Below, one piece after another: positions 48,263 through 59,020 of a DNA stretch of 64,000 nucleotides (position 1 is the first letter of the stretch; the number at the start of each line of letters is the position of its first letter). The notes under the pieces are model-generated. The model worked only from the letters and a program-made list of their open reading frames with translations. It was not told where the DNA came from and did not search any database. This DNA comes from Nageia nagi (Eukaryota > Pinophyta), in assembly GCA_050084985.1 (NCBI GenBank), contig JBITNC010000001.1, forward strand, positions 192,076,001 through 192,140,000, read 5' to 3'. A program made the position numbers and the translations under genes.

Positions 48263-49237
48263 TTTTGTGTATTTTTGAAAAAAAAAAAAATTCAAATGTG
48301 GGTAGCCATTTTGGCGGGACCCACCTGCCACCATGGGGACTCGCTTACCACCAAAGTGATAGCATGGAGGTGATAGGGCAGGTTGACCATCTGACTACCT
48401 ATCAACCATATCTACCTATGCGATCATGATCATGTGTCCAACCCATCCAACCATGCATGACCCAGCCAGACCACCTTGACCTACATGGTAAGCTACCTAG
48501 TCAGCTAGCTACCCAGTTAGCTAGCCACCTAGTCAACTAGCTACCAATCAACAAAGTTTGACTTCTGCTACTAAGAACCATGTGTCAGCACCATAATGAA
48601 CCTACCCAATTTTAAGTTTTTTTAATGTATTTTAGCATTTCTAATAGTGATTTTTGATTCACCTAAGGTCCTATTATTGGGTTGAGTTAATCCTGTAAGC
48701 TTGTAACAGTCCAAAGAGCATGCTATTTCAATTTTAGAGCTCATTTTTGGGAGATTTTTACAACCATTTGAGCCCAAATTTGATAGGAAGATCAAGAAGG
48801 TTAATGGGTATCTAGAAATAGTTTTTTTATCTAATTTCTTTATTGTAATACTCTCCAATTTTAGCCCCCAAAATTGTATAAAAAGGGAGCAAATTGTATA
48901 GGAAAAAAAAAGGAGGATTTCAGGAAGTTATTTTCAGTTCTTATTGTGATTTTTAGAGTTATGAGTGTGTTGTGAATGTGAGAGGAGGTTTTGAAGGAAC
49001 AAGGAGGCCTTGTAAAGTGATTCCATCCATCGATAGTAGAGAGCTTTTGAGCTGGATGTAGCCCACAGTAGGTGAACTAGAATAAATTTTGCTTGTCTAT
49101 TCTATGGTGAATGTTTTTCTCTTCTCTATGTTTACAAATTTATTCTTGATTCTCCTTTACAAGCACTTAATTGTTTTAAGTGTGAATTGATCCATTTAAA
49201 AAGGTTAATTTGAAATTTTAATCTTACTGTTTATGGA
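48263..49237 (+). repeat. Probable solo LTR inserted in the spacer
   Basis: Coding similarity of the host element stops near 48262 and resumes near 49237 in the same minus-strand frame. The plus strand near 49045-49110 reads gagctggatgtagcccacag and then aggtgaactagaataaattt, the type of text found downstream of the TATA region in many plant LTRs. Part of it (48310-48560) is GC-rich with repeated ctagctagctac phrases, unlike its surroundings. Edges and target duplication could not be fixed. Confidence 0.5.
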
Positions 49238-50139
49238 TCAATCACTTATCGATGCACTTTTTTATCATTTTTATGATATAAGGCTTGTATATCTTCAATA
49301 GGATCATCATGCTCCTTAGGAATAGAGCAACAATGCTTAGTTTCATCCTCATATAATTGAAAGCACTAGGTTGTAGGGAAGTAAAGTGGTCTTCCAAGTT
49401 CCCTGAAATTCTCCCAAATGTCAATCTTTGAGATTTTGTATGTCCCTAAGCTTACCTCTTATGGACTGATATTTGTTGTAGGTGTTGGACTGGTCCCTTC
49501 ATCTTCAACCAATTCATTACATATCCCAAACCTTTTATCTTCTTGACATAAATATGTAGGATTGTCTTATGCATGAATAGTAAGTTGCTTTCCTTTATGC
49601 ATGAACTTAATTAAATAGTGTAAGGTAGAAGTGATAGCCCTAACCTTATGAATTCATGGCCTTCCAAGAAAAATGTTATATGGTAAATTTATTTGAAAAA
49701 CATAAACTTTTTGATGAATAGATTTACCACCTACTTTAATAGGCATAGTGACATAACCAATTCATTACCTTTTAGTGTTATCAAACCCTTTAATGCTAAT
49801 TGTTTTTCTTTCCATTTTTGCATAATTTGAAGGAAAATAATTTTGCAATAAATGAACTAAATAAATATTTACATTTGACCTAGTATTAATCAATACTTTT
49901 TCATAAGGATGCCATAAATATTAACATGGATGTACAATCCTAAATTCTTTTCAATGACATATTCACTAGGTAATTCACTCTCTTGAAAAGACAACATGTT
50001 ACATATTAAATCAATATCAATATTAGCTACCAACTCAACAAATTTAGCCATAGTATTATCTGCATCAATTTCAATTTTCTTGAATGCATCAAATAAGGTA
50101 TTTCAATGATCAATTAACAATTGTAAGAGTTTGAAAATA
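49238..50139 (-). pseudogene. Aspartic protease and following spacer, remnant
   Basis: Reading leftward: TFKLLQLLIDH, a stop, NTLFDAFKKIEID (50135-50070), a helical motif before protease; then the active-site block LINTRSNVNIYLVHLLQNYF near 49895-49840, where D-T-G-S has become N-T-R-S; then GFDNTKR, MPIKVGGKSIHQKVYVFQIN and LPYNIFLGRP near 49670. The part to 49238 continues with IDIWENFRELGRPLYFPTT and CFQLYEDETKHCCSIPKEHD. Two transitions destroy the active site. Confidence 0.8.
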
Positions 50140-50144
50140 CTTAT

Positions 50145-50779
50145 TTTAGATGCTTGAAAATGAATTATTATTTATTTAATCATTCATTTTATAGCATCAT
50201 GATTATTTATTATAAAAAGTGGTTAAAATATACCAAAGGAAATGTAATTAATGTAATGGGTCATTATACAATGTAAAAGGCATCATGCATCAAGAAAGAT
50301 ACCTCAAAATATGTAATGTGTAATGATTCCAAAAATCAAAGAATACCAAGATGTAGCTATAAAGATAAATCAAGGGCAACACAAAGGGATCATGCGAGAA
50401 CCTCATAAATACCAAGAGAGATACCAAAAATATGCAAGATCGCTCTATCCTACCAACAATGATATTTTGTAACACCATCTCTACATAGATTTGTTATATA
50501 CCTTCATCTCACTTTTTCATACTTTTTATTTTGTTTATCAATTAGTTAATTCATGTAGCCAACAGTATGGTATCTTGGGTCATTGGTGATGTGCATCTCT
50601 TTGAATGTATTGTGGTTGTTAATGAATAGTTTATGTTATTTCATGTTCATGTGATTATGATGAAGGTACATTGATTATCACTATTTATCGAATGCCATAT
50701 TTCTGATATATGCTTCAATTACATATTGTATACAAATAATGCATCAATTTTATTATTCATGCATTATTTGAGGTTTACA
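50145..50779 (+). repeat. 5' LTR of the nested element
   Basis: Its right half matches 55705-55995 (aattcatgtagccaaca, ggtatcttgg, catatttct, atatgcttcaattacatatt). It ends ggtttaca before the primer site. The start is inferred from the CTTAT target duplication; the first bases tt would be a decayed tg. Confidence 0.85.
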
Positions 50780-50782
50780 TTT

Positions 50783-50798
50783 TGGTGAACCCGAATGT
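50783..50798 (+). other. Primer-binding site, unusual type
   Basis: TGGTGAACCCGAATGT lies three bases after the LTR. It is not the common initiator-Met site. The interrupted host element has a very similar site (57171-57186, minus). I cannot name the tRNA with certainty. Confidence 0.65.
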
Positions 50799-50999
50799 TC
50801 AATTTATCTTACCCTCTTGGTGATATCTCGCAAGAATTTTGTAATGGATTAGTGTCATTCATGATGTTTACAATCATTTTTAGGCCATCCATGGCATGAA
50901 AATGGAATACATATTTTGAGATATTCTTAAAGAAGTGCACAAACTATGTAAATAACTAAATGTACTAAGAAGTTTTGATAGTTCATCGATAATGCTAGA

Positions 51000-52060
51000 T
51001 CCTATCATAATTGCGCAATTTACCAATATTGATAATAGTAGGAGACCAAAATAGATTGAAGAGGACTATGATGGTGTATTCACCTCAACCTTCTAAGCAC
51101 AAGGACCACAACTTTGATATGTTTAGTGGCAAACAAGTCCCAAAGTAGCATCTTATCAACTTTCAGGAGGAGTGCCTGTTGAAATTAGGTTCAAAGGAGA
51201 AATTGATGGCCAAATATTTCCCAAAAATTTTGAAAGGTGATGCTAATCAATGGTTCTATAATTTTCCTAGAGGTTCAATTGATTCTTTAAAGTCACTGGT
51301 TAAAGTATTCATGGGAGAATATAACCACAACATCAAAGAGCAAGGTACTATTATAGAGTTATGCATCATGAGACAAGGAGGTAATGAAACCCTAGACAAA
51401 TATATCCCATGATTTAAAAAGGTATGGAAATCCATTTGAAGTAAATTAGATGAAAATAAAATTTATACTAATTTGCATGATCTTAGTAATAATAATATTA
51501 GATTTAGAGTATTGATACAAGAGTTATTGTAAAAAGAAAATGTTTTGCTTGAATTATGAGAGCTTAAGTATGCACCTAATCCTTTCAACAAAAACAATAG
51601 GACATATACCAAAAAAGAATAAAAGACAATACAAATAGATAATAGACCTTCTTCTCCACCTAAATTGCAAATATCTACCACTACAAAAGATATAAGGTAT
51701 ACTTTTCCAAATCAACCAAGATTTATTATGAGGGATATGATGAAAAGAGGATTATTACAACCTTTGAAAAAGTTAGCACAAGATGATAATATTCCTATGG
51801 AGAAATTTGATGCTTATTGTATATATCATCAAAGGAAGGGTCACGCTACAAATTTTTGTAAAGCATTGGAGATAGCCATATTAGATATCATTTTTGAGGG
51901 GAAGTATTAAATTGATCAAACATATTCAAATTAAAGGACAACAGTAAATACATTTTCAATGGAGAAAAAGGTTTATGTTGGGTTGCAAAGAGGGCATCCA
52001 AGACATACTCCAAATCTAGTTACCATAGAATAAGTAAGTATCCCATATTATCCATAGACA
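51000..52060 (+). pseudogene. gag: Gag remnant of the nested element
   Basis: Capsid text at 51179-51412 reads MKLGSKEKLMAKYFPKILKG, then DANQWFYNFPRGSIDSLKSL and VKVFMGEYNHNIKEQGTIIE, the standard A-x-x-W-F/Y core. The open stretch 51665-51910 carries the nucleocapsid end: EKFDAYCIYHQRKGHATNFC, a knuckle-like C-x2-H...GH...C motif, followed by KALEIAILDII. Stops occur at 51413, near 51530 and at 51908. Confidence 0.85.
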
Positions 52061-52800
52061 TATAGTATGATTGAGCAATTAAAGACTACTCCCACCAAGA
52101 TTAGTTTATCTACATCTAAAATACATAGAGAGATCCTAGATGCTTTGTTCAAAAAGGAGATAGTCCCTACAAATATGTATGTTGCTATGTTTTCTAAAAA
52201 TTTTAGGCTTATCAAGGAATGTGATGCTATCTCTTTTTATAAGTCTAAAAAGCTTAGTAAATAAATGCTTGATGATTGTTTAGCTTTATATATTTCACCT
52301 ATGATTGATGGATGGAAGATTAAAAGAACATTGGTAGATAATAGATCAATTGTTAATATCTTTTTTGATAAGTTTTTGATCCAACTCCAAGAAAAAAGTG
52401 TAGAAATCCATCCATTAGAAGAAGCTACATTCAATATTAGGGCATATGATAGCTCATGTAAAAAGTTAGTTAGGATAGCCACAATTATGGTAACCATAGG
52501 AGTAACGATAATTACAAGTAAGTTTTAAGTTATTGATTTCAAATTGTCATATAATTTGTTATTAGGAAGGCTTTGGCTTCATGATATGGATGCAATCCCA
52601 TCTATAGTACATGATAGATTAAAATTTGAATATCAAGTTGAAGTTCATATAGTGATTTATGATCCAAAGCCATATGTTTTTTGTAATGTAGTAGATTTTG
52701 AAGAATTTACAATGATTTGTCCAAGATATGAGATTGAACCCTTGGAACAAGGAGCACCAAGGAAAATACAAAAAAATAGTCTTAGATTTTATAAATAGGA
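52061..52800 (+). pseudogene. Aspartic protease remnant of the nested element
   Basis: The helical pre-protease motif MIEQLKTTPTKISLSTSKIH is at 52067. The active-site block at about 52330 reads TLVDNRSIVNIFFDKFL, with D-x-G now D-N-R. The fold continues with AYDSSCKKLVRIATIMVTIG, LSYNLLLGRLWLHDMDAIPS and VIYDPKPYVFCNVVDFEEF across three frames to 52800. Confidence 0.85.
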
Positions 52801-53789
52801 ATGGGTACATACGTAATTGAGAACATGGATTTGTTTGCATCTATAAAATATTTGGTATGACCTAAAATATTATCTGTGCAAGGTTATCAGTGATGAGCTA
52901 TCCTTCCTGAGGGCCATCAATGATGTGAAACTAGTGGAGATGGAGAGGGATCTTGCTTTGTCACATTCATCTCACCTAGTCCACATAAATCAATGGAAGC
53001 ACAAATTACTATTGAAATGGGTAAACACTTTCCATATATTGAAATGGGTAAACTCTTTCCATCTCCTTTTGTTCATAAATATATGGTTGAAAATTGCAAG
53101 TACAAAGGGGGAGGATTAGGAAATTTTGAGTAAGGGATGCCTTATTTTCCTAATAATTCAAAAGAAATTATGACTAAATATGGATTGGGTAGTGAAAAAA
53201 ATATTAAGCAAGCATTGGGACCTATTAAGTTTGTAAAAGAATGCAATTTGATTGAAGTATTTGATGATATTGATAGGGATCTATGGATTGATGATACTAC
53301 ATCTTTAGAATTTGATTGCTTAAATATTGATGATGATATTTTAGAATACTTGGGGGCACATTCAAAGTTTGCTAATTCTAATGAAAAGAGGCAAGTTAGT
53401 TATATTCTTTATGAGTATGCATATTTTGTTCAAGAAGTGAATTTTAATGGTATGTTTTAGTTTACCTAGAGGATAATGGTATAGATGACACACAAGGATT
53501 AGAGGAATTGCCTTCCATATTGTATAAATAATATGAGCTTATATTTCTAACTAAAAGAATTAGTGAATATCAATAATGGGACTACTAATGAGCAAAAATT
53601 GGTTCAAATTGGAGCAGCCCTCCCTACACCACAATAGGAAAAGTACAAAAATAAATTCATTGAACATCATAAAAAAATTTCTTGGTCTTATAATGATATG
53701 CTTGGTTTAGATCCTTCATTTGTTATGCATAATTTACCACTAAAAAAGGGGGCTAAGCTAATCAAGAAAAAGCCAAGAAAAATGCATCA
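52801..53789 (+). pseudogene. Protease-RT spacer of the nested element
   Basis: The open stretch 53137-53460 (107 codons) is acidic and contains ECNLIEVFDDIDRDLWIDDT and ILEYLGAHSKFANSNEKRQV. It is equivalent to the spacer at 47261-48262 of the host element. A 27-base tandem duplication lies at about 53010-53064 (ttgaaatgggtaaac twice). Near 53690-53780 the frame leads into the RT (FVMHNLPLKKGAKLIKKKPR). Confidence 0.7.
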
Positions 53790-54500
53790 TTGAAAGCTTT
53801 GTTAGTCAAGATAGAAATAAAAAGGTATTTTAATGATGGATTTATTATACCAATTGATTATTCTGAATGGATGGCTAACATGGTTCCTATTACAAAGCCA
53901 ACTGAGGAAATAAGGGTTTGCACTTACTTTTGTGATATTAATAATGCTTTTCCTAAAGATGATTTCTCATTTTCCAATATTGATATGATTATGGATAGCA
54001 TAGTTGGTAATGATACATTATCTTTCATGGATTATTTTTCTAGTTATAATCAAATACTAATCAATCTAGATGACCAACATAAGACTACTTTCACTACTCC
54101 ATGGGGAAATTTTTGTTGGAAGTTTATGTCTTTTAGACTAAAAAATGTAGGTTCCACTTACCAAAGAGCTATGATCTCAATGTTTCATGAGCACATCCAT
54201 AAATTAGTAGAAGTGTATGTTGATGACATATTGGTGAAATAAAAATAAGGAAAAGATCATTTAGAGTTGCTTGAGGAGGTCTTCCAAATTTTGAAAAGGT
54301 ACAAGCTTAGACTCAAACCTCAAAATATGTTTTTAGTGTCACTTCAAGAAAATTGCTTGGTTTTATGGTTTTTAAAACAAGAATTGAATTAGATACCAAA
54401 AAAGTGAAAGCCATAGTTAGTATGCCTACTCCAAATAAGCTTAAGAAATTAAGGAATCTCCAAGGCAAGATCAACTTGATGAGAAGAATTATTTCCTAAC
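53790..54500 (+). pseudogene. Reverse transcriptase of the nested element, partly open
   Basis: A 150-codon open stretch (53790-54242) covers most of the palm: GFIIPIDYSEWMANMVPITK, VCTYFCDINNAFPKDDFSFS, FMDYFSSYNQILINLDDQHK, TTFTTPWGNFCWKFMSFRLK and VEVYVDDILVK. The YVDD catalytic pair at 54216-54227 is intact; the first Asp motif (usually C-V/I-D-F-R-D) has D changed to T or Y. The thumb follows in other frames to about 54500. It is the best-kept RT in the window. Confidence 0.9.
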
Positions 54501-54970
54501 TTAGAGATAAATATAATCCCTTTGCTCATTTGCTAAACAGGGATGTCAATTTTGTGTGGGATGAAAAATGCCAAAAGGCTTTTGTAAATATCAAATAGCA
54601 CTTTCTCAATCCTCGTATTTCAGTTCTTATGGACTTTTCAAAATTAGCTTATTTACATATATCAACCACATTGTATGCCTTAAGGGTAATGTTGTGTCAA
54701 AAGGATGATGAGAAAAAAGAAAGAGCAATTTATTACCTTAGCCAAACTCTTGATGAATATGAAACTAGATATACTCCTATGGAAAAACTTTGCTTTGGTA
54801 TTATTTTTGCTATTGAAAAATTGAGACACTATTTACTGTATTGCATTACTTTTGTTGTTATCCTAGTTAATCCATTGAAATATGTTGTGGAAAAATAGCA
54901 TTTATCAAGAATGGTAGCAAAATGGATAATGTTATTGCAAGAGTTTGATATCAATGTGGTAAAATAAAAG
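54501..54970 (+). pseudogene. RNase H of the nested element
   Basis: The open stretch 54629-54898 reads MDFSKLAYLHISTTLYALRV, MLCQKDDEKKERAIYYLSQT, LDEYETRYTPMEKLCFGIIF and AIEKLRHYLLYCITFVVILV, a complete native RNase H core. It continues beyond a stop with RMVAKWIMLLQEFDINVVK. Confidence 0.9.
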
Positions 54971-55179
54971 TCTATAAAAGGGTAAGCCATTACAGATTTG
55001 ATTATCAAGTTCCCTCAAAATGATGAAGAAATTTCCCATGAAGAATTTCCAGATGAATATGAGGATGACCCATGCCATCAATAATGTGTGGATTTATCAG
55101 AAGGTCATGAGTGGTGTGACTTTGATAAGATGTTGACCTCTAATGAATACATTTACCTCATGGAAGATGAACCCAATTT

Positions 55180-55704
55180 ATGTAATTGTACTTTAATGGA
55201 TCCAAGTGTTGTTATAGAGAAGGGGTAGGTATTATATTGGTTTCTCCTACAAATGACATAATTCCCATGGCTTACAAACTTGGATTGGAATGCATAAATA
55301 ATATGGAAAAATATGAAGCTTTGATATTAGGTTTGAAACCAACTATCACATTGAGAATTAAATATTTAGAGATTTATGGTTCTTAGTAGCTTGTAATTAA
55401 CCAAGCATGGGATATTTTGATACAAAGGATGAGAAATTAAGGCCCTAGAAGGTAGTGGTTAATGATTTATTGGATTACTTTGATAGATATACTATTCAAA
55501 ATATTCTATTGACTAATAACAAGTATGTAGATGCCATGCCAAGTAAAGTTTCTCTAACACCAATTGAGATTGAAGATGAAGAGACCATTTTGAAAATTTG
55601 TAAGCTTGGTACACCCTACTATATTTAAGATATCCATGAAATAGATGCATGTCTCATTACTGAAGAGAATGATTTTTAGAATTGGTATTTTGATATTTAT
55701 AATT
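55180..55704 (+). pseudogene. Additional (archaeal-type) RNase H and linker of the nested element
   Basis: The open stretch 55186-55386 reads MYFNGSKCCYREGVGIILVS, PTNDIIPMAYKLGLECINNM, EKYEALILGLKPTITLRIKY and LEIYGS, then a stop and QLVINQ. This is the extra RNase H of Tat-type elements (relatives begin with Y-F-D-G-S; here D is N), in the usual place after the native RNase H. The frame goes on to EENDF, a stop, NWYFDIYNYLL, the linker to integrase, and breaks off at about 55704 into LTR sequence. Confidence 0.85.
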
Positions 55705-55995
55705 ATCTATTAAACCCTTCATCTCACTTTTGCATACTTTTTATTTTATTCCTTGATCTGCTTAATTCATGTAGCCAACAATGTGGTATCTTGGTTCATT
55801 GGTGATGTGTGCCTCTTTGAATGCATTCTGGGTGTTAATGAATGATTTCTCTTATTTCATGTTTGTGCGACTATGATGAAGGTATATTGATTATCATTAT
55901 TCATCGAATGACATATTTCTAATATATGCTTCAATTACATATTGTAGAAAAATCGTGCATTGATTTTATTATTTATGAATTATTTGAGGTCTACA
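55705..55995 (+). repeat. Truncated 3' LTR of the nested element
   Basis: Matches about 50493-50779 of the 5' LTR and ends ggtctaca before CTTAT. The first half of the LTR is missing because of the deletion that also removed integrase. Confidence 0.88.
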
Positions 55996-56000
55996 CTTAT

Positions 56001-57095
56001 CTTGGAATGAGTTACCTTTAGTTTCTCAAGTATTTGTTGTATACTTAAATTACAAGGGACCTCCATTCTTTCTGTAATGGCTAGATTGATGTTCCCTCTA
56101 GGCCTTACTCTATTAGAGGCATTGCATAGTTCCTCATTGAAAATGAATTTTGTTGAAAGTGGTTATATGTTGTCTGAGTCAAATACAAGGGTCTCATATT
56201 GGAGTTTTCCATAATCTAACAATTTTTGCAATTGTTTCCTCAAAACCATGTAAGAAAATCATAAAATTTTGCTTCATTATACTAACTAGGTTTATCATCA
56301 TGAGGACCTACATTTTGCTTTGGATTAGGTTTGATGACTCCCTTCTATAGAAAATCCTTGAACATTATAGTAGTAACTAAAGGAAAATGAAATTAAGCAT
56401 ATCTTTTTTTGTGTAAGTCTATTGAAAATCTCTATAAATGGTAATATTATATAATCTAGATCTTGGAATCTCAATTTCAGCTTTATGTTGTGGTAAAATA
56501 TGGATATGACATGGTTTTTGGACAGGGTTTCAGGTATCATGATCCATATTTTTTGGAATCATTAGAAATTTTTATCAAATCTTTCATTTGGACCTTGAAT
56601 GGCACTAACTAGATCTAAAACTATCATTTTTCTAAGAGTACGAAATTTGAAATGTATATAAAATTATGAGATAAGTTGCACATAGAAATTAATGGACTTA
56701 GAAGGTAAAGAAAAGTAACAATTTAGTGCATCACCTCTTAATGTTGTAGGTAAGTATTTAGACATCAAATTCTCATTAATCTTGAATTTTAATTCAAACC
56801 TCATTTTGACAGCCTTGATATGAGCCATAGGATCTCCCTCACTACTATATGTATCAAAAATAGTTTCTACTTACAAATCAAGTTCCCTCATATTACAGAT
56901 ATCATCACATAATGGATTTGAATCTATAGACATGGTTAGAATAGCACTAGTAGATTCATGGTGGCCCCCAATGTTAGAGGCATCACTTCTTTCTTCATTT
57001 CCATAAAGCATTTTATTTATATTAGCTTTGTTGGCCTCATCAAAGTTATTGACCATTGCAAGAAATTTGGTGGGTTCCATTTTTGAAACACTCAA
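56001..57095 (-). pseudogene. gag: Gag remnant of the interrupted element
   Basis: Reading leftward, the frame from 57095 starts MSVSKMEPTKFLAMVNNFDE and ends NPLCDDICNMRELDL. The capsid follows at 56865-56570: FDTYSSEGDPMAHIKAVKMR, NENLMSKYLPTTLRGDALNC and YFSLPSKSIN, the usual core. 56540-56325 continues in another frame. The ATG at 57095 lies about 75 bases after the primer site and is a plausible original start. No zinc knuckle is visible. Confidence 0.8.
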
Positions 57096-57170
57096 AAAAT
57101 TGATACTAGTGCTATCTAAAGCCCTAGGAATTTAGTGCAACTAGTGAAGGATATAGCAATGTTTTGAAAA

Positions 57171-57186
57171 TAATTTAGGTTCACCA
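57171..57186 (-). other. Primer-binding site, unusual type
   Basis: The minus strand reads TGGTGAACCTAAATTA two or three bases after the 5' LTR. It shares TGGTGAACC with the nested element's site. Confidence 0.6.
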
Positions 57187-57188
57187 AT

Positions 57189-57205
57189 TTTTATAACCAA
57201 TATAT

Positions 57206-57244
<39 letters not shown>

Positions 57245-57943
57245 TGATTATTTATAGAATATTCAATTAACCAATTTAACCATGAAATAATAGAAACACA
57301 ATAATACAAATGATGATAATGATATATTTGACCTCAACCTATCAAAATTGTATTTACAAAATATATAAACTTGTACTTTACCTATGATGAAGAATAGAGG
57401 TGATATTTAGACAAAAGGGGATGAACAACAACCCTCTTCAAAGAAAGGAGCCAAATATCCAAATTCAACCTAGCGGTAATGCTAGGAACCCAATGACATT
57501 TCTTGGATACCTTTCCATTTTATCCTCACCCTTTGCTCAATTGCATTGTCTTGCCTTCGATGCTCAAAATAGCACTCACAAATGAGTAAAAAATAGCAAT
57601 AATGCTAATATTAGGGTATAAAAATTTCCAAAAATGATAGGTGGTGTTAAGAAACACAGGTCAATAATGACACAAGTAATTACCATCTATCAAAGATTCA
57701 TGATTGTGTTAAATCATGTCATATATATGATCATGCACACCCTTCCACCTTTATAGGTAACACATAAATTGCCAAGGCTTATCCTTGAACTTATTGTGAT
57801 GTCGACGAACCTATTACCATAAAACATAAAGGTAGATGAGAGTGCACATTGATAAAAGTATTTACTTAATAAATTAAATAAATCATAAATAACTAAAAAA
57901 TAGGTATTTTAATTAAATTAAAATTCCTTTTTATGTATTAATA
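57189..57943 (-). repeat. 5' LTR of the interrupted element
   Basis: Collinear with the 3' LTR at 43281-44013. It contains a (TA)n microsatellite of about 35 bases at 57207-57242, absent from the other copy. Confidence 0.9.
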
Positions 57944-58524
57944 GCTATGTTATTACTCATTAAGAGATGTAACATATCAAGAATCACTCAAAATGTGTTC
58001 TACTTATTTTGTTAAGAGAAAATGTTCGGTAGTAAATTGAAACATTTATAAGAGCTAAAATCAAATACATAATAAATATTTATTTGTAAGGTAAGTATAT
58101 TCATTCATCTATCAATTGATTTTATATGTGACACATGAAGCTTTTACAACCTAGGCAAATACATAGATTGATCTCCATTTGTATTATTTTTAGATTGTTG
58201 ATATATTCCACTCTAACTATTGTTGGTCAATGTAACTAATAATAGGTAGGTTTATGAGGATAATATTATATTTAACTATATTAGATATCTTAAAATAAAT
58301 ATATCTAAAAATACCTTGAGGTATCAATCTCAAGGCACATATCTCCTTTTCTCATAAGAGTAATTTTTAAGATAGATACCTAGAGGTTTGAGATCCATTA
58401 TCAAATGTATCCCTCGAATCCATTTCCATAAAAATAGAGAATAATGATATTCATAATTTTTCCTTACATTATGTGTGTGGGTTGAAATATTATTATTAAT
58501 TTTTATTTTTTAATGTCAATCATT
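57944..58524. other. Unassigned AT-rich stretch
   Basis: No coding domain or LTR recognised. Confidence 0.4.
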
Positions 58525-59007
58525 ATTAGAAATATTAGAGGATTGAAATAAAATTACTAATGTAGAGTAAAAATATGCAAGGGAGAGAAAAAAAATACCA
58601 TACAAGGAGAAGCATGCACCAATGGAAAGATAAGATATTGATAGGGGAAATCAAAGAAAAAACCCCTATAATGATAAAATGAAAAAGCCTAAAGAAATAA
58701 TTTACAAGAAACATAGATTCCTAAATCTCTACATACATGCTTGAGAAGAACAAGGAAATGGCATCTTATTTTAAGGAGATGAGAAGATGAGTTACTAAGT
58801 AACTCCCATGAAATTAGGTATTACTTGTCATATACAAGTGTGTAACATGTATCCCTATTCTCATAAGGAGGAATCTATAATTAAGCTCTAATATTCTCCA
58901 AAATAGGAGTTATAAGTTATATAATAATCTACAACAAAAATACAAAAGAAGATAAAAAAATATTAGGTCTTTAAATGATACCTAAGTAAATATTAATAAT
59001 TCTAACA
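58525..59007 (-). repeat. 3' LTR of a minus-strand element (copia-like)
   Basis: On the minus strand it begins TGTTAGAATTATTAATATTT directly after a G-rich polypurine tract, as a 3' LTR does. The far edge is estimated. No partner or coding domain was found. Confidence 0.6.
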
Positions 59008-59020
59008 CCCCCCTTTAAGC
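59008..59020 (-). other. Polypurine tract, with a second copy 65 bases inside
   Basis: The minus strand reads gcttaaaggggggtg into the LTR. A near copy, agcttaaatgggggtgtt, lies at 59074-59091. Confidence 0.65.

Larger units (their letters stand above)
50145..55995 (+). mobile_element. Nested Tat-like Ty3/gypsy element lacking integrase
   Basis: A 5' LTR (50145-50779), primer-binding site, gag, protease, spacer, RT, RNase H and additional RNase H are followed directly by the 3' part of an LTR (about 55705-55995). CTTAT at 50140-50144 and at 55996-56000 flanks the element. Joining the flanks restores a continuous minus-strand frame of the host element's gag-protease region. Integrase, 3' untranslated region and the first half of the 3' LTR are deleted. 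Confidence 0.88.
43281..57943 (-). mobile_element. Tat-like Ty3/gypsy element, minus strand, interrupted
   Basis: Minus-strand LTRs lie at 57189-57943 (5') and 43281-44013 (3'). Between them, reading leftward: primer-binding site, gag, protease, a long spacer, RT, partial RNase H, integrase, polypurine tract. A plus-strand relative is inserted at 50145-55995, and a probable solo LTR at 48263-49237. Without these insertions the element would be roughly 7.8 kb. RNase H is cut short and joined directly to the integrase linker. Stops and frame shifts occur in every domain. Confidence 0.9.

Noticed and set aside
53790-54242. A functional reverse transcriptase gene
   Set aside because: The frame is open for 150 codons and keeps YVDD, but the first catalytic Asp motif is changed, the frame breaks on both sides, and integrase is deleted.
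57207-57242. (TA)n run as a functional site
   Set aside because: A plain microsatellite found in only one of the two LTRs of the element.
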